Below, piece by piece: positions 1 through 10,499 of a DNA stretch of 64,000 nt. The stretch is taken from assembly GCA_004009845.1 (NCBI GenBank), contig RMBW01000132.1, positions 1 through 64,000 on the forward strand. Direction: 5' to 3'. The notes beneath the pieces were generated by a model. That model was not told the DNA's origin. It was given only the letters and a program-made list of their open reading frames with translations, and did not search any database. The DNA is from Davidsoniella eucalypti. Lineage: Eukaryota; Ascomycota; Sordariomycetes; Microascales; Ceratocystidaceae. The first letter of the stretch is position 1. Every line of letters starts with the position of its first letter. The translations under genes and the position numbers were made by a program.

Positions 1-2151
1 CTTCAACTGGGCGATGCATCCTTCGTGAGTGTCATCCGTGACTTTCCAGGCCCCATCATCCATATATCCCTTCAGCTTGACTGGATTTCCGGTGAAGAGG
101 GGGGCCATGTACAGTGAGTAGAGAATGGGTGACACTGGCGAGCCCTGTGGTAAGCTGCCTGATGTCGGGCCAGGTGTTCTCTTACTCCGTCCAACACCAC
201 CTGGGCTTTCGTCCTTCAAGAAAAGATGAGTCCATTTGTCAGGTATGGGGGCCAGTTTTGTTCCACAAGTCTGGCTACCATTCTGTTTGGCATAATTCCA
301 TCGAAGGCTCCAGAGACATCGAATGTGAGGAGTGCTGCCACTTTCCCTTTTCTGAGATCTTCTTTGATTTCGCTGACGAGTGCTGTTACCAAGTCTGACG
401 CAGATCTTCTTGGTAAAGCGCAGGTGTAGTTGCCAACAAAGAGACGTCTTCTCACCGATTCGCGGGCCAGTCTGCTAGCTACGATCCTCTCCAGTGCCTT
501 GGCCAGCGTACATAGTAGCGAAATGAGTCTATATGAGGCTGGGTCACTGTAGTCCTTTTTCCCAGGCTTCTTGAGGGCGACCAGAACCGCCATTTTGAAG
601 CATTGAGGGTGGTAGCCTGTGCTCAGGCAGAGATTGAAGAGGTGTGTGATTATTCTCCCAAGGAAGGGCCAGCTGTTGGCAAGGTCCTTGTTCGAATACG
701 GTCTTCTCCAGGGGCTGTGTTCAGAGGTTTGAAAACCGCCTCTCTAGCCTCCTCCTCTTCTATGGGTGTCCATCTTTCACTGAGGTCTGCTCTTACTGTA
801 GGTCGGTCTATGTCTGGGAGACCTTTGCCCTTCAAGTGTGCGTCTCGCAGAGTTTGCAGTTTGTCTTCTGAGGTCTCGGCCATCACTCCATTGGCTTTCT
901 TCAGGGCAGGGGATCTGGACTTCTGGGGTCTGATGAGCCATTTCGCGGCATGGAAGGCCTTCTGTGGCGAGTTTAGAGTGGAAACCACATTTCTGAAAAA
1001 TTCGCGACAAGCGTTGGCGATTGTGTTGTTGAAGTGTGCTGTTGCAGTCTTATAGACACCTTCTGCTAGGGTGAGGTCATCCGTTAGGTTGGTAGCTCCG
1101 CTCTTCACCAGGCGGAGTAGCGAGGTGTATGTCCTTCTGGCCTGAGAGAGTTCTCGTTTGGCCTCTCGGCATTCGGGCCCCCACCATCTATAACCTGTCC
1201 CCTTGACTAATCGAGTAGGTGTTGCTGAGTCGATAGCACTCTGCATCTTGGCAAGTAGTGTGCTCGCGAAGGTTTCGAGTTCCGCTGTGTGGATTGTGTT
1301 GTCCTTTGATAGGAAAGGTGCCATATCGTCCGCTATCCTTTGGCACTCTTTGTTGAACTTCTCTTCGTCCATCTCTCTCCAGCATTTTGTCTTGGTTGGA
1401 CTGAATGGGGCCGGGCTGTGTATTTCCAGTATTCTCGGGTAGTGGTCACTCCCGCAATCTAGGGAGGCATCTGCATGGAGGCGAACCACGTCTTGCAGTA
1501 GGTTGCCTTTGACAAGGGTCAGGTCGATAACGTATCCTTTCTTGTGAGTGGGGTGGACGGGTCTCCTAAGTGTAGTAGGCCGCACCCCTCCCACCACTCT
1601 ATCAGGTCTTCAGCTGTCTTTTTCTGGGACTCCGACTGCTGTTTCTCCTTGTTATCCCAGCGGCTGTGGTGTAAGTTGAAGTCACCCATGATGACCCATC
1701 TTTCCGACCTTCCTATCCTGAGGCTTCTTAGTAGGCCTACAGCCTCATTTTCTCTGGCGCTCCCCGGGCCGGCGTTGTATATCCCCACTATCTTGATGTT
1801 TCGGCCTTGGTGTGGTAGTTTGACAACTACTGCACTAACATCCGGGTGCGGAGGTATGGCGGCGTCATTGTATACTTCGAATTTGCTAGTTTCTCTCCTC
1901 CTGACAAAGCAAATCGATCTTCTCCTCTCATTTGTGTTTCCTCCTACAGGCATCATCTGCTCGAATTCCGGGTGTATGGACGTTCTGCCCCCTTGACTAG
2001 GGGGTTCCTGTATCATCACCACCTCTACTCCTCTTCTGTGGGCCTCTTGTAGAACTGCTTTCTGGGCTGTTGCTTTCCTCTGAACATTGGCTTGCATAAT
2101 TCGCAGCATGGTCTGGACTCCTGAATTGCAGTTCTGGAGAGCGTTCATCAT
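1..2151 (-). pseudogene. LINE ORF2: endonuclease and reverse transcriptase, frameshifted, truncated by window edge
   Basis: Starts at the ATG at 2151. The endonuclease domain is readable in 2151-1519 (near the N-terminus LRIMQANVQRK, then MIQEPP, then MGDFNLHHSRWD) and continues after a frameshift near 1590 with VIDLTLVKGN and the CGSDHYP motif. RT motifs follow: KPGKKDYSDPASYRLISLL and LTFDVSGAFDG in 593-216, then GYMDDGAW near 60-40. Frameshifts lie near 1590, 645 and 215. The protein would nick DNA and copy the element's RNA in the nucleus. Homology is certain from the motifs; the exact clade within Tad-like elements is inferred. Confidence 0.92.
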
Positions 2152-3727
2152 TTAGAAACGAGCCTTCACGCATGTGACCGCCGAGTGCTTGTCTCCACAG
2201 ATTGGGCATTTGACCTTACAGTCGCAGTCCTTGTGTCCCGATTGGTTGCAGGGGTTCTGTACGTGGTGTTCCTCTGCTGTGTGCTTCCCGGAGCAGAGAG
2301 GGCAGCGAGGTGCAAAGCCGCAGGTTCTTGTCGGGTGCGCGCGGAAACATCTCCGACAGCTGGGGGAGGGAGGGGGGTTTCGCTCTGTTGCCGAACTAGA
2401 TGTTCCTTGCCCATGATGATGATCTTGTGTAAGAGTCTGTCTGGGGCATTAATCAGTACCCTGAGGTGTTTATACTCTGGGTCATCGTCGTAGCTTCTCC
2501 AGTGCGCTGCCTTGACTTCTCCGCCGAAGGCCTTCTTCACCTCATCCATGACGTCGGATTCCTCCAAGTCTCTCAAGCCAGAGAAGTCTCTGATTCTCCG
2601 TGGGAGATTCTTGATCACAAACTTGGCCCATCTTTCTTCCTTATCAATCTGCTTGGCTCCGATTGTGAGTCGAACCATTTCTAGCGTCTCCTTGGAGGGA
2701 GGTGTGTCGAAAGTTAAAGCAAAGTCCCTCTTTCCAGGCTTGGTCATCCGGGTAATATTTTCCTTTCCTTTAAAGAGGTCCCGGTTGAGTTTCTTCCTGC
2801 AGATCTCCGGGTCGACTCCTGTGTACGCAGAGTCTTGGAAGAGTTCGATGATGTAGCGATTTCCAGCAGAGGGTCTTGAGGGCTTCTTTGGGGCTGGGGA
2901 GATGTCCGCCGACTGCCCTGGTTTAGCCCCAGCAGCAGTTACTTTGGCCCAAGTGCTGGTTCCGGGAGGAAAGATGTCTCCTGTTCCTTGGCCCCATTGG
3001 CCGGCTTGGTGGCGTTGTCCTTCTTGGCTTGCTTTCCTGTATCGTTCTTGGCGTGTTTTCCAGTGTCCTTCTTAGGCTCGGAGTCCTGATTGGTGTGGTC
3101 TTCCTTTTTGTCCTTCTTAGCTAGTGCCTTCTTGGTGGATGCGTTGAAGCCTCCGTTCGCTAACTTGTTGACGGAGTTTCTGGCCACTTTAAGCTGAAGC
3201 TTGACGTGATGTTTGAAAACTTCGGCATTTTCTGCGTCCCCGAACTCTCCCAGGGTCTTGTTGCAGAGTTCTTCCATGGCTGTCAAAAATTCCGACATCA
3301 CCGACGCGTTCTTTTGCAAGTTCGCGATGGTGGCGGTGACAGCCTCGTCCATAAGGCTGACAAGGCTTCTTTTGCCTTTATCTCCACGTGGTGCAGTTTC
3401 TTCGGAGTTGGCACTCTCCGAAGGCTGGGCGTCATCAAAAGTCTTGTTGCTCGAAGCGTTCTTGGTCTTATCCGTTTCCTCTGGTTCGATGGGATCGTTG
3501 ATGGCGGTGTCCTTAGTGGTGGTGTCAGTGTCTTTGGACTGGGTGTCCGGGCTAGTCGCGTTTTCCACTGCCATGACGCGTTTCGCTTCTTCATACTTTT
3601 GTTTGGCCTGCAAATATGTTTCCTCGAGGTCTGGTAGGTCGGGAGGGAGGTCGCCTGCGTCTAGCATCGCTTCGTCGCAGGTCTGGGACATCGAGAGATG
3701 ACTCTCTGGAGAAGACTTTGGTGTCAT
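2152..3727 (-). pseudogene. LINE ORF1: gag-like RNA-binding protein, frameshifted
   Basis: Open from ATG 3727 to about 2939 (acidic and lysine-rich, coiled-coil-like N-terminal half), then a one-base shift, then open 2747-2400, then another shift into a frame with three zinc knuckles: CRRCFRAHPTRTC, CPLCSGKHTAEEH and CPICGDKHSAVTC. The last two fit C-X2-C-X3-H-X4-H/C. The middle carries KAAHWRSYDDDPEYKHLR, typical of LINE ORF1 RNA-binding regions. The product would coat the element's RNA. The frame ends with TAA at 2154-2152, directly abutting ORF2's ATG at 2151. Confidence 0.85.
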
Positions 3728-3777
3728 CTCGGGACAGTGGGTATCAGGGAAAAATTAAAAATCAGATGATTTATGTG

Positions 3778-3788
3778 TGGTCGTATGT
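3778..3788 (-). repeat. First 11 bases of 5S rRNA upstream of the LINE
   Basis: The minus strand reads ACATACGACCA here, identical to the start of the complete 5S gene at 58831 and in the same orientation as the LINE. Eleven bases alone is weak. It becomes meaningful because a second element in this window (58091-58830) is flanked by the same 5S start. Confidence 0.5.
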
Positions 3789-3868
3789 TGAGAATTTGGG
3801 GCTTAGAAGGCATTATAAAGGAACCGCAAAAGCCGACCGGGACCGTTATCTGTCCGGTATCCAATCCG

Positions 3869-4008
3869 GCGTCGTATGATCTTAGTGATTTAGGTAGACG
3901 TTAAATATAATCAAATCAAATCAGATAGGACACTGAAAGCGTCGTATGATCTCAGTGATTTAGGTAGACGTTATATAATCGAGTCAAGTCAAGTCAGATA
4001 GGACACTA
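3869..4008 (+). repeat. Two tandem 70-bp LINE 3'-tail units
   Basis: Units 3869-3938 and 3939-4008 are each 70 bp. Each contains GTCGTATGATCT, GATTTAGGTAGACGTT and a short pentamer-like tail (ATCAA or GTCAA repeats). The same sequence ends the LINE fragment at 56944 and makes up the 79-bp insert at 57930, which identifies it as the 3' terminus of a LINE family. The second unit lies between two perfect copies of a 13-bp word (3922-3934 and 3995-4007), which looks like a target-site duplication. The tails run on the + strand, opposite to the neighbouring LINE. Confidence 0.8.
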
Positions 4009-7000
4009 ATAGATAACCTTACAAGACACTTTCAAAATCATGGAGTCACAGAGTCAACGACAAGCTTCCCAAAAACCACAACAATCCATATTGCCAACGT
4101 GGTGCTGGTTTTCTTTCAGAAAAAAGTTGATCCGGTTATCATTGGATTTGATGATGGCATAAAGTTACTTATCTCTTACATGTTGGATAAATACAATGGT
4201 TTAGAACACAGAGAAACATGCTCTAAAATATCTTAGATTCGGCGAGGGGGCGTGATACTAGCATAACAAACAAAAGAACTGTATAGAAACTAAAAGAACT
4301 AGACAAGAATATGGAGAGAAACACCTCCTTATATAGACAAATGTAGAAGGCTACAGTTTAGACTACGGGTAACAAGAATTGGCCCTAGATCCTTTCAAGG
4401 AACTTGCTCATGATAGTCATGGCTTAGGTACTAGAGAAAAGGCTTCAATACGAAAGCTAACGCAATACAAAGGCTTATATGGGACACCCATTAGTTCAGA
4501 TTAAAGTTTATCAGTAAATAAGTAGCAGAGGATAACGTATAATTTCACTATCGAAAGACAAACAAGAAGTGGTTAACTTAGAGAGATAATGAAGTTGAAT
4601 TTTTATGAAAGATTCAGACTAAGCAGAAACAGATGCCAAAAGATGCAGGTGGCTAGACTTGAAATGATAATTATGACGATAGGATCGAGGAAGATATGAG
4701 TACTATCTTGAATATACCACAACATGACGCAAGTATAAGCATCATTATTAAGATCATCAGAATGTGAAATAACGTTTGAATAGGTTAGGAAAAGCATATC
4801 AAAGTGGGAGCTATTTGTATCTCAACTTGGAAGAAGGTTATAGATGTAAATCATCAAAGAGATATTAGAAATATAACCCAGAGAACAGAATCATGTGAAA
4901 GCACTCGCAAGATGTGTGATCTACAATATTATCTAGAAAGTAATATAGAGAGAAACATCGTGTGGAAATTAGGTAATGAGGCATAGTATAGATTAATGTA
5001 TCTTACATAAAATCTACTTATCAAAGAAGACCGATATTGGAACTGAAATTTTGCTGTGGAAAGCAGTGGACGAAACACAACTTACCAGTCCGAAGAGATC
5101 AAAGATAATTAGAAACATGGAAGAAAAGGGGATTTAAAGACTAAAGAGATACAATGAACGTTATGGTCTAAAATATTTACCATGATAATATCAAGAGAGA
5201 GTGAACTCGGGAAACATAACAGGCAGACAGATCGAGAGTCAACCAACTCAAATCAAGCATAAGAAGCAATTATATACCAGGGAGAATAATCAAGATGATC
5301 CACAACGGACTCTAACCCTAGGCAGTTCATAATACACAGTTCCTAGCCTTGATTTCTGGATTTCTCAGTATAAATATAAATCAGGACTCAGTGGGACTTG
5401 GCTTGATGAGGATATATAGTGTGTTAATGAGTACTTAAGAGACATTGTTGTTTTCTTAGTTTATTTACGGTCTATGTCCAGGAACGATAGTATTTTGGAA
5501 TGCGTACAATAAGAGAAAACTCGCTTGTCCTAGCTTTCGTACCCTTACTTTTTTTTTTTTTTTGAAAATCTGGCTCTCAATCTACACCCTTTATTTGATG
5601 TCTAACTTTTGTTCTATATTGCGTTCAATTTTAATCTTCAATTCAAGCTTGGTAATCTTTACTTTCGCGGAAACCGTTCTATCAATATGGGGTTTTGTCA
5701 TAATTTATTTTTCCTATTTTTATTAGTCGGCAAAGATACTATAAGTACAAATCGTAGTATTCTTTCTAGTATTGCTAACTCTCTGAAGGTCTATGTTCCA
5801 TATCTTTCTTCAAGCCTAATATATTCAAACTAAATCGTTGATCATCTGGTTCTTCATTTCGTAATTCTTCTAAATTCAATCCTTTTATCGTCTACTTTAT
5901 TTCATACATGAACGGCTATACAATGCCTATATAACGAAGATGAATGTTAAGCTTAGAAGTGTTTTTTAAAAAAAGACTACATGAATAATTTTACACTGGA
6001 AAATGAAAAGGTTTATATTCTCAAGTTATGTTTCGTCTAAGGGATAGGGTAATAGCAATGGCTCGTCAGATTTTATCATCACAGAGATAGAGAGAGAGAT
6101 GGAGAAAAGCTGTTTAACTGAACATTTCTGGAGATGAGTCAGACATGTAGTCTGTTTATACATATGTAGACAAATATTCCGGAGTAGGACGTCTGAATAG
6201 CATAGGCAATAATGTGCTTAAATAACAACAGGGTGCTCCTTTGTTAGGCTTCGACGTTTCTTTGCTACCTATTATTTGTAATCGAGACATTCTTCCCATG
6301 ACCTGTTAGCCTCTACTCCTTCATGGATTGGCGTATTTGAGGATAATATACGACATCTTTCTACTTGGTTAGCTCCAGTGATATGTGGTTTTGGTTATAT
6401 ACATATCGTTAGTTAGGGTTATTTACACATGTGAATTAATAGTTACAACTATGTGGTTCAAATATGATGTAAGCCAAACCAAAGCGGATCTTAAACAAAG
6501 TGGGGTCAAGACTAAATTGTGGCGTTATTGCCTTGTACAACTCGGATGAGAGCCGATCGTTTGAGAGATATCAAGTGGAATTTGAGACGAAATATGTATT
6601 TGCCCCTATGCCGGCGGGGTAAGGACGAACTACAAATCTGCTACACCATCCAATCCCAATCAGGACACCGCCCCTCCTTTCTGCCGGTTTTATCAAGCCA
6701 ATCTTTCTAATCAACAAGACAGAAACAAGCTATAAAAAAAAAGAAAAGCAACCAAAACGCAAGATATCTGCTACGCTAATAGGCCTATCGGAACTACAAA
6801 ATAGAAGTCTTTCTCTTTTATATATCTATAAACCTTTTCGAAACAGCCTTCTGGCAAAATTATCAATATATTGCATGGAGGAACCTAGAGGACATCAAAG
6901 TGGTCTAAGATTCTCATAGTCAATGCAGTTATCTTTGTTTCGAATCAAGGACTGAATTTCATTTGATATTGCATAAATTTCTAGCTCAATGATACAAAAT

Positions 7001-7065
7001 GCCTCGATAAATTAGCGGCTGCTACTAAAAATGGAGCATATATTCTTTTATATCGATGAGTTTTA
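4009..7065. other. AT-rich stretch without recognised genes
   Basis: About 3 kb with only short, uncharacteristic open frames (up to about 75 codons), many stops in all frames and no splice-joined coding pattern that I could see. A T15 run sits near 5549. I find no LTR pairs or tRNA. Decayed repeat DNA is the likeliest content, but nothing is positively identified. Confidence 0.6.
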
Positions 7066-8175
7066 TCATAGAGTGACTCTTAAAAGCAGCTTGTCATATA
7101 GGTCTCCAACCCAACCAGACACAGGGCCTCCTACTGCAACGACGCCAAGACCACCACTTGCCCATAGGATACTACAAGCAATGGCAGCAAGATGTAGGCT
7201 TTTCCACCTTCTTTGTTGCTTTCTTTGTCGAACTGTGTCAGTAACATTCGTTCCCTTGCTTCCCCATGTCAAATTCGACGGCGAGATCCCCAGCCATTTG
7301 GCTGTTCCCCAGACCATGTGACTGCAGCCAACGACGATTAAGCCACTGTATGCTATCCAGGCCACAACAGGATGCTTCTCAAAGCCGTGTGACACGAAGG
7401 CCAGACCGATGTTGGAACTATCACCTTCCACTAGCAGTGGGAGTGCTCTGTTCAGTATGACATGAGCCCCTAACAGGCCAGTGTAGGCATATCCTGAAAG
7501 TGATATCCAGCTCATTGGGGGCCACACACTGGCCTGATGTCGTCGAGTGCCTAAGCCAATCTCCGGAGCTTCACCTCCATATCGTCGTAGAATTTGCGCC
7601 CTGCGCAAGAATCTCAGCACGACTCCAGAGCCTACATGGGCAATTATTGGCAGGCCGACAAGCAATGGCTCGGTTAACGGTGTCTGATAAAGCTCACGGG
7701 CTTGTAGTAGATATGTCTCGGCGGCCGGCACTGTTCTCACAAGGAGCGGGATCAACGAAGTATTTGCGAGATGTATCGAAGTGAAAATGGAGAAAGTATA
7801 GCTGGAATATCGCTGAACGCGAGTGACTGTCAAGATTGGAAGCTAGGGTTAGCCAGGTAAACAAGTATTGTCGGCGACTCTGGACTTACGATAGTAGATC
7901 AGGTTTGGGCCTCCATTAGGCGGCGGAGTGGGGAGCTCTGGAAGCTCTTTATCGTACTTGATGACTGGACTGGCTTCTTTGGTCTCTTCTGTAGCTTGTC
8001 CTTCGTCGTCTTCCATGATGGGCTCTGAAATAGGCATTGGTGCCGGGTCTAGCCAGACCATAGATGCTAATGTCTCAGTAGAAATGTTGTAGAAGGAGAA
8101 TCGTGACCTTGATGGCCGGGTAGACTCTGACGATCGTGATGATCGAGAAGATCTAGAAGATCGTAATGACGGCAT
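7066..8175 (-). CDS. mcp1: Mcp1-like mitochondrial membrane protein
   Basis: Two exons: 8175-7890 and 7826-7066, joined over a 63-bp GTAAGT...CAG intron (phase 1), giving 348 residues. The N-terminal 100 residues are soluble, with a Ser/Arg-rich start, acidic and Pro-rich. The rest is hydrophobic with about five membrane helices, an internal RRYGGEAPEIG loop and conserved histidines (HVGSG, SHGFEKHP, CSHMVWG). This fits the fungal Mcp1 family, an outer mitochondrial membrane protein that in yeast works with Vps13 in lipid supply to mitochondria. The start MPSLRSS was chosen over an upstream in-frame ATG at 8247 because the latter translates a poly-T leader into a run of Phe. Divergent from the zinc-finger gene at 8711. 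Confidence 0.82.
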
Positions 8176-8710
8176 GGTGTCTTGGATAGTGTAGACAATA
8201 AAGAAAAGAAAAAAAAAGAAAAAAAGCAAAGAATTAATGCGGAACAATGCCTGTTAGGCAGATTGTGTGACTTGAAAATAAAGTAAAATACTATGTAGTT
8301 AGTGAAGATCAGGCACAAATATAGACCAAAATAAATGTAACCTACAGAAGCAGATCCAAAATCCAGATATAGTCGAGAATTAAGCTTGGAGCTATATATT
8401 ATTAGGGTCTGTACTTAGGGTGGGCAAACTTCTGGTAATGTAGAATGAGTAGCCTCTGATACGCTACTCGTTTAAACATGGGCTAATTCTAATTTTGGGC
8501 GACTTGGTTCGTTTTTCTTTTTTTTTTTTTTTTTTTTTTGCGCAATAGTCTCCTTTGTTTATCTATATCACACCAACACAATTTATCCATTTCCCCATTT
8601 TGTACAAGCAATTAATTCCTCTTGAACTGACTATATTCAACGTCTACCTAAACTAATTCCACACTCTATATCACGACATTTTACTATATATAAATAAATA
8701 AAACCATTAA
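8176..8710. promoter_or_regulatory. Divergent promoter region between mcp1 and the zinc-finger gene
   Basis: A 535-bp shared upstream region with a T-run (about 8517-8539) and no gene. At 8632-8656 the words TATATTCAACGTCTACCTAAA resemble the LINE tail (minus orientation, one mismatch). This may be a very old tail fragment or chance. Confidence 0.5.
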
Positions 8711-9246
8711 ATGGCACCTGTTTGTATAGCCTTGTGACATATATCAACGAAATCAATCTCTCTAACTGACCCAATTCAATGTAGCGTCACCAGACACTAC
8801 CGCCGGCACAGACTCAGTCGGCCAAGGCTGCTCTACAATCCTTCTATTGCCAGCTCTGCTCTAAGGGTTATTCTCGTGTAAATGACTACGAAGCCCATCT
8901 AAGCAGCTATGACCACAGCCATAAGCAGCGTATGAAAGATATGAAGGCCATGGTGAAAGACCCTAATGCTACAGCCAGAGCCAGACGGGCTGAGGCAAAG
9001 GCTGACGGTATAGTTTCAATGCAGGTAAATAGCTCTGCTTCGCTTGGCGAGGCTAGTATTGTGAGTAACCCTAGCGGCTTCAAAAAGGGCGGGTTCAAAA
9101 AGTCTATGGCCAAGTCTAGCTTCAAGCCAACAGCAGGCACTGTACAAAACAACAATGCTAGCCAAGAATCACTTGCTCTGAACGATGATAGCTCCGATGA
9201 TGAAATCTATGACCGCTATGATCCCAAAATACCTACCCCAAATTAA
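8711..9246 (+). CDS. Small C2H2 zinc-finger protein (GPATCH8/ZNF-type finger)
   Basis: Exon 1 is probably 8711-8719 (Met-Ala-Pro), an intron of 65 bp follows (8720-8784, donor GTTTGT, branch-like CTAAC, acceptor TGTAG), then exon 2 is 8785-9246, giving about 156 residues. A single finger reads FYCQLCSKGYSRVNDYEAHL followed by SSYDHSHKQRMKDMK. This C-X2-C-X12-H-X5-H layout with the HKQR(M/L)K tail is shared with RNA-associated proteins such as GPATCH8. The C-terminal half is low complexity and ends with an acidic DDSSDDEIYDRYDP stretch. Role inferred: nuclear RNA processing. Exon 2 is certain; the three-codon first exon is less so because the donor is unusual. Confidence 0.72.
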
Positions 9247-9525
9247 TCAGGATGAAGTAGGCTAAGCTAGACATGTTTATAATAAAATGCATAGTTCTAT
9301 ACGGACAATATCATCCACGATACCCAAGTCTTGTACACGCAGGCTTTCGATGATATTGCAGATCATGACAAAGAATGGCGCAAATGGAGCGAACATGATA
9401 GCCCTACAAGTATGAGTGTCAGTACGAATAGTCATTGTCTTGTATCTTGTATCATTAGACTGGCGATCCTACTAACGAAGATATGTAGCCATGAGATAGT
9501 CAAATGTCATGACCATACTCAAACA

Positions 9526-10243
9526 CTATCGTAGAGTTTCTCTAGCCATCGTGATAGCTTCAGAGCAAAAACTACCTGAGATAGCGTCATCTGTAGGCAT
9601 GGCTCGATACACCAAAGTGAGAGATGCAGCAAGAGTCGCATCTATGCCCTTCAAATTCAACGACATCATCTCCTTTTGATTGGGGTTCGTGGTGTTGTAG
9701 GTGACTCCAGCATTTGCCTGCTTCACTAATTCCATCATCGACTTGAGCTCGTTTGCAATAGCGGTTGCGCTGGTTTTAATTTCATGATGGGGTCGTTGTA
9801 GAGCCTGTGTGCTATATCTAGATACTGGGGACCAGAATCGAGGTATTAGTCAGCTGAGAACAAACATTCTGGTATGACAGACTTACAGCTCTTTGCAGAT
9901 TCTGTCTTGGATGGCAACATGATCTATCCATGGGTTCAAGGACCAAGAATCAAGTAGCTAGAGGCCGAGGAGCTGAGAAGTATTCGGTGAGGAATCGTGA
10001 TATCGTAGTCTACTATAGTGGTGGTAAGGGAAGAGCAAAGGCTTTGTCGAATGTGTGCACATGCCAGAATATCGTGTAAGTGTTACTAAGAGGTTCAGGC
10101 ATCGTAGGGTTAGTAGACGAGGGTTTGACAACATACTTTTCTAGTTGTACATAATTACCACTGTCAACCCCTTCAGAATGAATAATCATAGGAGCCTCTC
10201 TCGATATCTCTTGTCGTCTAGAAAGAAGAGAAATCTGGTTCAC
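9526..10243 (-). pseudogene. Relic of a Zn2Cys6 transcription factor (fungal_trans region)
   Basis: Two coding islands. 10243-10013 ends in YTIFWHVHTFDKAFALPLPPL, matching the FWH..Y..DKALAL signature of the fungal-specific regulator middle domain, and then hits a stop. 9738-9526 (extended through a 9904-9838 intron by joining ATG TTG CCA... with ...CTACAACGACC) reads like a regulator C-terminus (LVYRAMPTDD, SEAITMARETLR). No Zn2Cys6 cluster is found upstream, and the segment between the islands is missing or scrambled. The 3' island could form a small ORF starting MLPSKTESAK, but I think it is a remnant. It neighbours a dead multidrug transporter, which such regulators often control. Confidence 0.6.
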
Positions 10244-10499
10244 CTAGATAAAGAGCATTGCGAGCGGGCTTCCGCGGACATCAAGGACTTTGTTCGAAAT
10301 TCAGACTTTGATACGTAATACTCGGGAGTCGATATCGTATTTGGTCGTTTTGTATCAAGATTCCCCATTTGCCTGTCTTGGATTCACTATATTAACCCAT
10401 ATTAGACTCTACTTTGTTTATCTATTCGTTGGCCGTTTTGTATTCGTATATCTGGAGTGTAAGAGCTTTTAATTGTGTCGACCACCGTCTGCTACTAAC

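Larger units (their letters stand above)
1..3777 (-). mobile_element. Non-LTR retrotransposon (Tad-like LINE), 3' end beyond window
   Basis: A two-ORF LINE on the minus strand. ORF1 (3727 to 2152) encodes a gag-like protein ending in zinc knuckles. ORF2 (from 2151 to beyond base 1) encodes an AP-type endonuclease and a reverse transcriptase. ORF1's TAA stop is followed directly by ORF2's ATG. Both ORFs carry frameshifts, so this copy cannot make full-length proteins. The RT catalytic motif YMDD is read at about 44-58, so the RNase H part and 3' tail lie outside the window. The leader before ORF1 is only about 50 bp and is preceded by 11 bases identical to the 5' end of 5S rRNA (3778-3788). 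Confidence 0.93.

Noticed and set aside
8632..8656. Similarity to the LINE tail in the mcp1 promoter
   Set aside because: Only about 20 bases with no pentamer tail or target-site duplication. Kept as a remark only.
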